From positions 1 through 64,000 of the forward strand of contig JBBHKE010001342.1 of NCBI GenBank assembly GCA_037447655.1: a stretch of 64,000 bases of DNA, written 5' to 3'. The translations under genes were made by a program, and so were the position numbers. Source of the stretch: Zygnema cylindricum. Taxonomy: Eukaryota; Streptophyta; Zygnematophyceae; Zygnematales; Zygnemataceae. Positions 57,229 through 64,000 of the stretch are shown here, piece by piece. The notes under the pieces were generated by a model. The model saw nothing but the letters and a program-made list of their open reading frames with translations, had not been told where the DNA came from and did no database searches. How positions within the stretch are numbered: the first letter of the stretch is position 1; each line of letters begins with the position of its first letter.

Positions 57229-58940
57229 TTAGGTCTGTTTTAGGATAGAAAAAGAGCAGAGGCAATCTGCTTCTAAACTCCCTTCTCCAAGCCCCCACGC
57301 TTGTTGTAGTAATTGAAGGTTGGATAGGGAGTTAGAGCCATGGCTGCCTAAGCCTTCTATAAAGACCGGAGTAGAAATTGGTAGATTTACCAAAAGCGGG
57401 TTTTGAGAGACCCATGATTTGATCCTGGTATCTATCGTCGGTCTAAATAGCCTAGCCATTAGCTTTGTCCGTTAAGTCTAGGACCAATGCTGAAGTATAT
57501 GGGGTTTGATAGATATTTAGATATTTATGAAACTCTGAGACCTCCATAAGTCCTCAGAGTGGACAGCTTCCAAGAAGCCTCTAGGATAATCCTGACCCCT
57601 TTGTGTTTAAGCAAAAATAACTGCCACCCTGGCAGACAAAAACTCTGACCTGGCAATGAAACTCTGAGACCTCCATAAGTCCTCAGAGTGGACAGCTTCC
57701 AAGAAGCCTCTAGGATAATCCTGACCCCTTTGTGTTTAAGCAAAAATAACTGCCACCCTGGCAGACAAAAACTCTGACCAACTTCACCCCTGTGAAGACA
57801 AGACTCCCCTGAGTCGATAGCAAAAAGAATCTCTGAATTTGCTCCCCTGAGCAGTAAGTTATGGAGGGTCAAAGTTGACCTTTTGTACAGAAGCTCTCTG
57901 GGAGAGAGGGTCCTATCTTCTAATTTTTCTAAGTCCTATCTCTCTCACAGACTCTATCTACTGATGTACGGAACCAATCAGAATTGAGTTCCGTACGGAA
58001 AAGTACAACTGCCGGTGTACTTTATGTACGGATATTGTACGACATGGCCAAAATGTCGACACATGTCAAATCCGGATTCGATGCCATAATCTCCGGAGAT
58101 TCCACAATCCAACGGAATTCCGCCACGCGTCATCCGATGTGGCGATGGCCACAAACCGCCGAAATCTTCCTCCGCGATCTCGGCGCTAATCCCGGCCGTC
58201 CGATTAATTTCGGCTTCAATCGTAGCCGTAATAAATACATGCGCGGTATTTGTTTCATTTACGAAACAAATGCGCGGTACTGATTTGCGTCCGTATCGTA
58301 ATCCGTACATTATATATTACTGGATCTATGTATCCCGTAATTCATTCCAGTTAAATGATTTATCACACGTATACTTATTTAAATTAATATCAAACTATAT
58401 GCTATGTAACACTACTGCTAGACGTAACGGCTAAGGCTACCGGCTAATCCCTGTCTGCCGGCCGGTAGGTACAAGGATCAAATCCTGCCGGCGGCACATA
58501 CCTTTTAATAAAATAAACAAATCCTAATATAAAATTCCCGTAAACCTCAGGATAGCCAAGGTAGCCATGGCTCTAGCTTCCTCTCCAATTTCTCAGTGAC
58601 TGCGACAAGTTTGAGAGTTGGAGAGAGAAGTTAGAGATAGACTGCCTCGACTTCTATATTTCTTTTCAGACCTAGAAAATACTAATAAAACCATTAGTTT
58701 CTACAATTTACAAGTAGGACATTTCGTTTAACTAATAAATAGTACGGTATAACATAGAACTAGTTTTGTACTATAGTACCGCACGAAATAAATGTTGCGA
58801 ACATTTATTTCAACGGCTAATATTAAATCCGGTCTTCATCGAACGGCCCTGATAGGAGTCGATATCGCGGAGAGAACATTTTGGCGTTTTCCGGTCGTTG
58901 CCACTCCGATAACACGTGGCAGCATTGATTCGCATCCACC
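57229..58940 (+). mobile_element. Older inverted copia LTR interrupted by a solo LTR (copy L4)
   Basis: 57229-57522 and 58711-58940 together match the same LTR family in the opposite orientation to L1-L3. The first part carries the TCTCCAA and CCATGGCT zone inverted; the second carries the CGGCTAATATTAAATCCGG and ACACGTGGC zone inverted. The solo LTR L3 splits it. Similarity is lower than among L1-L3, so it is older. Confidence 0.7.
57528..58705 (-). mobile_element. Solo copia LTR with ATTTA target duplication (copy L3)
   Basis: On the minus strand it starts TGTAGAAA at 58705 and ends GAGTTTCA at 57528, the canonical TG/CA ends. ATTTA flanks both sides (57523-57527, 58706-58710), a 5-bp target duplication. 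No internal region is attached, so it is a solo LTR left by recombination. Its last 129 bp (57528-57656) are repeated in tandem at 57657-57785. Confidence 0.9.
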
Positions 58941-59279
58941 CTGGCGGAAGGCACATGGCCCTTGCGACGTGCACGCACATACACGCGCGATCACCGTAGA
59001 CTTTTTTTTCCCTTTTCCACGTGGCCAATTTTTACACGTTTAGTCTCTGAGGAGTCTCCTCTTTGTGCAAGGTCGTCAAAGACTGTAAGGTAGGTGACGT
59101 GGGGTCTCAGATAAAAAGTGTAATGGCATCCGACAGGCAAACTCTACGCGTACAACCTTGGAAATTTTTCCGTAATGATGTTTTCCTTGGGAAATGAAAA
59201 AGGTACGGACCTGTAAAAAAAGCTACGACCCTCAGTAAAGAACCCCATTTCGCTAATCGAAGGTCACCATGAGTCGATG
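58941..59279. other. Spacer, no gene seen
   Basis: A GAGGAGTCTCCTC palindrome at 59049 and a CCCCATTTCGC subterminal Harbinger-like word at 59246 are the only points of note. Confidence 0.35.
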
Positions 59280-60640
59280 TTCCATCACGAAGTGTTTGTA
59301 AGCCACGTGTTCTAAACTGAGTGGCACCACGTAAGATACGATCCGATATTGAATATCTTTAAGATTTTAAGCACCGACAAAGTTTACATTAAGTCTTCAC
59401 TTATGTACCATATATCTGCGTATGAAATCATCATACGACATCATATGACAGAAGGTTGTTTTACTTTTTGCAGAGTCTTTTACACCATCGTATTTTTTAG
59501 GGTTCTTGATTTTTAACATAACGAAAGTCTTTTGACAAAAAGTCTGACAAACAAAAGGTACTGGAAATAGAGTGACAAGGGAGATTTACGAAATTATATT
59601 TTTATTTTTCGGTTGTATTTTCGAAAGCGCGTGTCATGTGTAAATTTTGTCAATTTTCGTTGGTTGTCCATCGTGACACGTAGCTTAATCATCCTGCGTG
59701 TCGCGATTTTTTTTTTGTAGCTGCCAACCCACCTTCTTGGGGTACGTTGGGAGCTACAGAAAAAAATGAAGCGGACACCTCGCGGATGAATATCCAATGG
59801 TCAATGTTACATCCAACACCTCCAAAGAGTATTGGCAAGATTCTTTTTAATGTTGTTTCGCGTATAAAGACCAAATAAGTGGTACAGTTTGGTACGGATA
59901 GTCGCGTGTTTATGTAAACTACCCCATTTTTCGACTAATGGAACCAAGTTCCATCAGTCTTGGTTCCACTAGGCGAAAAGTGGGGTAGTTTACAAAAATT
60001 CGCGCATAACCGTACTAAACAGTACCGCTTATTTTGTTTTTATAAGCGAAATTACATTACAGAGAATCTTGCCAATACTTTACGGGAGGTAACAATGACC
60101 GTCGGATATTCACTTGCAAGGCGTTCGCTTCATTTTTCTCTATAGCTGACAATGTTGTTGTAAGAGGTGGGTTGTCAGGTAGAGAAAAAAATGAATCGCG
60201 ACACGGTAGACGATTAAGTTACGTGTCACGGTGGACAACCAACGAAAATCCACAAGATATGCACATGGTATGGACCTTTCAAAATGCAACTGAAATTAAA
60301 AAGAATAATCTCAGAACAGTCCTTCGTCGCGCTATTTCAAGCAACGCTCTTTCGTCACACTATTTCCGACAAATGATTTTTATTCCGTTCGAAAAAAGAG
60401 AAACCCTAAAAAATGACCTGGCGTAGAAGACTGGCGTTTGCAAAAAGCACAAAAGTTATGTGGTAATATGACTTGGTAATGCAGGTACATGGTATGCAAG
60501 TGAAGATTTGAAGTGAAATTTGTCGGTGTGAAAATTTTGAACGATATTCAATATCGAATCATAGCTTATGTGGTGCCATTCAATGTAGAACACGTGGGTT
60601 ACATGCTCTACGTGATGGAGCGTCAACTCAGGGCGGACTT
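59280..60640. repeat. Large imperfect palindrome of about 1.36 kb
   Basis: Two arms of roughly 660 bp mirror each other around about 59950. Matched pairs in order: 59900-59945 with 59960-60005 (ACCCCA, then TTCGACTAATGG against its mirror), 59800-59880 with 60030-60110 (AGTATTGGCAAGATTCT), 59605-59730 with 60165-60275 (TGTCGCGATT; GGTTGTCC) and 59340-59440 with 60480-60580 (GATATTGAATATC; TTTGTCGGTG). The core GGCGAAAAGTGGGGT matches Harbinger H4/H5 subterminal sequence. No coding role is seen. Confidence 0.8.
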
Positions 60641-60849
60641 CCATTAAGCGTTTCAGTAATTGTACGGATACGTTTACTGAAGGGCGTGCTTTCCATTAGA
60701 TCGCATTAATAAACCACTTTTCATTTGCATGGCTCATTCTGGTTGGTAACACGTATTAATACTCGATGCTAAAAATCTTAAAAGAATCTTCTAATTGAAA
60801 GTCTAAACGCAATATCTGTACCAGCGGAAGTAATATCTAGTGTTTTGTA

Positions 60850-61374
60850 TCGGTAATGTAAAAGGACAAGAAATATAAGCACCACAATCCACCACGATGC
60901 ACAGCGGAAAGCTCCAAAGATCTTCCCGTAGCAACAGCAGGCGCACACAGCAGTTAACAGTCAAGGTTGCGCTTTAATACTCAAAAGAGGATTACAATAT
61001 TCAGCGCTCGCTGCGAAGGTCTACTCAAAGAGTCTCCTATCCACTAAGCCTTCCTGACTATTTAAACTAGCGAGCTGCTAATCAACCTAGTACTGTACAA
61101 CTGTACACGTGGACCTTCACGGTCAACCGAGACAAATCCCCAAAATATCTTCTAGAACAATACTGTTCTATCTACATTTCGCGGCGTTGCTATACTGCTA
61201 AGCTGCGTTGCTCTGCTGCGCTGCTATGCTGCTACGCTACTAAGTAGCTATGCTGCTAAGCTGCTATACTGCTATGTTGCGCTGGTCTGGAATCGCAGCT
61301 GCGCTGCCCTGACATCGCAACCATAGCAGCCTAGTTGCTAACTACTAAGTACCCAACTCTGTAACCATGTTACA
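60850..61374 (-). mobile_element. Ty3/gypsy 3' LTR
   Basis: On the minus strand TGTAACATGG begins at 61374 right after a G-rich tract. The segment has a TATA-like TTTAAATAG at about 61060 and, at 61190-61330, GCTGCTATGCT-type degenerate repeats. The lower end is uncertain (around 60846-60857) because the 5' LTR is outside the window. Confidence 0.6.
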
Positions 61375-61392
61375 GTGCCCCCCACTAGGGCT
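61375..61392 (-). other. Gypsy polypurine tract
   Basis: On the minus strand AGTGGGGGGCAC stands directly before the LTR start TGTAACA. Polypurine tracts prime plus-strand synthesis in LTR elements. Confidence 0.65.
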
Positions 61393-61477
61393 TCAGCGTC
61401 CCGCTGAACCTTCTGTCTCAGGGAAACTGCAACTGTCGGAGTATACCGTACGTCTCTTCGCGGTACTCCTCGAATTC

Positions 61478-62697
61478 CTATCGCAGGGTGTCGAGTTGGT
61501 TTTGGAGCTGCTCACATCGGGTCTCCAGCAACGCAATATGATGGTCTGTCGCTGCCAAACGTCTCCGAATGATTCGCTCGCGCACTAGGTCCTCCCCCTC
61601 CTCCGGTACAACCTCGGGACCCTCGGTTTGCGGCAGAATGGCCGCCGGTGCAGGCTCCACAGGTGCCTGAATTTGGGGCGATTCGCGTTCTACAAGTTGT
61701 TCTGCCTCTTCCACTTCCTCTTCAGCCGGTTCCCACCTAGGTACCTTCCTTAGCTTGAAAGACGCGTGTTTCCTGGCAGCTCGGGCCCGCTGCAGTGCGT
61801 TCTTTCTGGTTAGCTTGAGTGCTCGTACTTCGGGGGTGACCTCAGCCCGAGCAATGATGTCATGGAGGTGAACATCCCACGGGTGATAACGGCGGAGTAA
61901 CCCGGGAACATCCACCCTGTACTAGTAGTTATCCTCAACTACTTCCACAAACGGTAGGACATGGGGGTTTAGCTGCACATAACCCTTGTGGTTGTTCCCG
62001 AGGTCCTTTGTTCTCATAAAATTCCAGGCCGGGTATGACGGTACACTGGCGGGGATAAAGATAGGATCCCCAGGTTTTCCCGTACGCCACTCCTCGGGCT
62101 ACTTCTTGGGATCCCAATACAGGCGCTTCGCGAAGCTGAAGGCGAGATCCGGATGTTGTGTGTCGGCAGGAAGTGGGAAGAGGTAATCAAGAATTTCCTA
62201 TCCCTGTTCACTCTCCTCGGCAGTCTCCCTTTAGCTTTCTCGAAGAAAAAACACCTCGTCTCCACTAAGGTATTGTGCTTCCGCTTTCTTTTCCGCGCTT
62301 TCGGAGGATTGCTCGTCTGCGGTACTCTCCTTGTTGGGGTCTCTCATCACCTCCAGATCCGAGGTGCGCTCCTCAATTGGCGAAGGCGTCGGTTCTCGTT
62401 CTGGTTCCTCCGCCTCCAAGAGCTCATGATCCTCCTTATATTCCTGATCCCCTTCTCGTGTTGGGGTGTATTCGGCGTCCTGTGAGTTTTCGACCCCTCC
62501 CCTCCACTGGTTTCTGCCGATCCTGCCTCGCTACTGAAGGTTTCTTCTGGTTCCGGCTCCGATTCTACCTCTCTTCTCCGGTCTGCCTCTACCATGGCCT
62601 CCGCCGCCATTAATAATCTGTAGGGACGAGTCACATCTCCTTGCCCCACTCGTACAAGCCTTCTCGTTTGCGGTGGTGGAGAGGACGACGACGCCAT
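61478..62697 (-). pseudogene. Accessory ORF between chromodomain and 3' LTR of the gypsy element
   Basis: On the minus strand an ATG at 62697 opens a frame (MASSSSPPP) that is acidic and Glu/Pro-rich. It continues with frame changes near 62400 and 62235 and an in-frame TAG near 61924. The last part is intact from 61915 to 61478. The C-terminal third has VPSYPAWNF, VDVPGLLRRYHPWD, TPEVRAL, a basic patch, a Glu-rich stretch and a short coiled-coil-like end (LLETRCEQLQNQLDTL). A similar protein is encoded at 6181-7212. Additional ORFs of unknown role are known in plant LTR elements. Whether it arose as a captured host gene is not visible. 62698-63129 is likely untranslated. Confidence 0.6.
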
Positions 62698-63129
62698 AGA
62701 CACTGTTGTACAAGACAATTCCGGTAATTCCAGAAGTGAAGGCAAATTGACTGCGCAGAGAGAAGCAATCTCTAAGCTGCCGAGACTCGGTTGGTCGCGA
62801 GGGCGGATGGCGGCTTTATCAATAAGGGTTGAGGGTTTCACTTTTGGATTCTGCAAAGCGTCGCAGCGTGCGAGGGTATCGCAGTGTCCAACATTCATAA
62901 GACTGAGCTGCTGTGGCAAAACCAAGGGTTCGTTGTTACCAATGTGGTGAAACCCAATTGCGTCGTTGCGCTTTCCTGTCAGCGCAGCGGTGTTGTTGCG
63001 TTCCTTTGACGGCACCGCGACCATGTTGCGCTGCGGTGGCTGCGCTGCTATAGCGCTGCGGTGCGGTCACATCGCCGCTGCATTTCTTTGCCGTGTCCCC
63101 AATAAAATTGCGATGGTTGCGACACTGCG

Positions 63130-64000
63130 ATTCGTTTATTTATTGCGGCCGCTGCGATTTCCCCTCCGGCGAAGCTGAGTGTCCTCACTCTGCTGAAACT
63201 GGCGCAGCAACTCTGGGGAATGCAGATCCTCCTCGTCCACCCAAGAGTCATCCTCAGCACCGTAACCCTTCCAACGCACCAAATATTGGCTGGAGGTGGA
63301 ATTCCAAGAGCGGCGCGACTGAAGGATCTCTTCCACCTCATACTCGTCTGAGATACCCCGAACGGGTGGTAAAGGAGTATTCCGTCATGGAATAGGAAAC
63401 ATCGAATCAGGGTCGCGGAATGGTTTAACGAGTGAAACATGGAAGACATTCTGGATATGCCAGTCTTGCGGAATATCCAACTTATAAGCCACTTCGCCCA
63501 CACGGGAGAGAACGGTGAATGGGCGCGTGAATTTCGGTACCAACTTCTTAGAGAGGGCACCCGGCAAGGAGAGGTTTGCCATATTAAGGCGAACTTTTCC
63601 CCCCACGCTAAAGACGGCGTCCCTCCGGTGAGCGTCGGCCTGCGACTTTTGGCGATCCCTTGCTAACTGTAGCGCCTTGGCCGCCTTTTCCAGATTTCCT
63701 TGTAGCGTTTTGGCAAAATCCAAAGCTGCTGGCGTATGTCAATCCGCTACCAACACATTTTGGGGAAGAGTGGGCTGTCGTCCATTTAGGGAGAATGGCG
63801 TAGCATTCGTAGACGAGTGCACCGCACTGTTGTACGCTACCTCAATTGATGTTAAATGGTCCACCTAATCCGTTTGGTGCACTGAAACATAAGCTCGCAA
63901 CGCTTCCTCCAAAGTTCGATTCACCCTTTCAGGCTGACCATCAGTTTGAGGGTGGTAAGCTGTGTACATGGCCAACTGCGTACCACACAGCGCAAACAGA
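63130..64000 (-). pseudogene. Ty3/gypsy chromovirus integrase C-terminus and chromodomain
   Basis: Integrase inserts the element; the chromodomain steers it to modified histones. Read from 64000 down in one frame: the integrase core end ([18 protein letters not shown]), the GPY/F-like module (AVFSVGGKVRLN, LVPKFTRPFTVLSRVGEVAYKLDIP, HNVFHVS-like), then the chromodomain at about 63350-63190. The aromatic-cage positions are kept: Y in YEVEEIL, W in VRWKGY and W in DDSWVDEEDL. Three in-frame stops (TAG near 63867, TGA near 63737 and near 63394) disable it. The rest of pol lies beyond the window. Confidence 0.88.

Overview
The window is nuclear DNA of a green land plant. Its genes are split by spliceosomal introns, and four encode conserved plant proteins: a plastid omega-6 desaturase (FAD6), L-galactono-1,4-lactone dehydrogenase (GLDH), a mitoferrin-like carrier (MFL1) and Mediator subunit 22 (MED22). 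Plant-type Ty1/copia, Ty3/gypsy chromovirus and PIF/Harbinger elements fill much of the rest. Sequence divergence from the flowering-plant proteins I know, and the AT-rich, MITE-dense spacers, would fit a bryophyte or lycophyte, but I cannot settle the lineage from this window.

Layout. 1-6180: an eroded copia element on the minus strand (two LTR copies, PBS, gag-protease remnant). It abuts a decayed ORF (6181-7212) related to the accessory ORF of the gypsy element at 61-64 kb. 10358-15195: FAD6 (minus, 10 coding exons). 16340-18580: two Harbinger-type MITEs around a tRNA-Val(UAC) and a decayed tRNA-like copy. 20888-29193: GLDH (minus, 8 exons). 30228-34443: MFL1 (plus, 6 exons), divergent from GLDH. 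36538-38661: MED22 (minus, 3 exons), convergent with MFL1. 38895-47299: a chain of abutting Harbinger elements separated by single TTA trinucleotides, including a 5.3-kb element with a transposase and a Myb/SANT-like ORF. 47641-49265: a MITE split by a 1.4-kb hAT-type element with a perfect 8-bp target duplication. 51607-52401: an intronless reading frame for a secreted or membrane saposin/Canopy-like protein. 53-57 kb: MITE debris. 57229-58940: a solo copia LTR inserted into an older inverted LTR of its own family. 59280-60640: a large imperfect palindrome. 60850-64000: the 3' part of a gypsy chromovirus with a chromodomain and an extra ORF before its 3' LTR.

The host genes serve organelle metabolism (FAD6 plastid galactolipid desaturation, GLDH the last step of ascorbate synthesis in mitochondria, MFL1 plastid metal import) plus transcription (MED22). 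They are neighbours and not an operon.

The most unusual signal is in GLDH. Short tandem duplications copy its splice junctions: one 3' splice site three times, another twice, one 5' splice site three times, and one intron carries a run of branch-point-like motifs. The upstream acceptor copies lead to early stop codons if used. A related duplication sits at a MFL1 acceptor. The second notable signal is the Harbinger chain joined by shared TTA sites, with a paired-arm hairpin kept at the same offset in two related elements.
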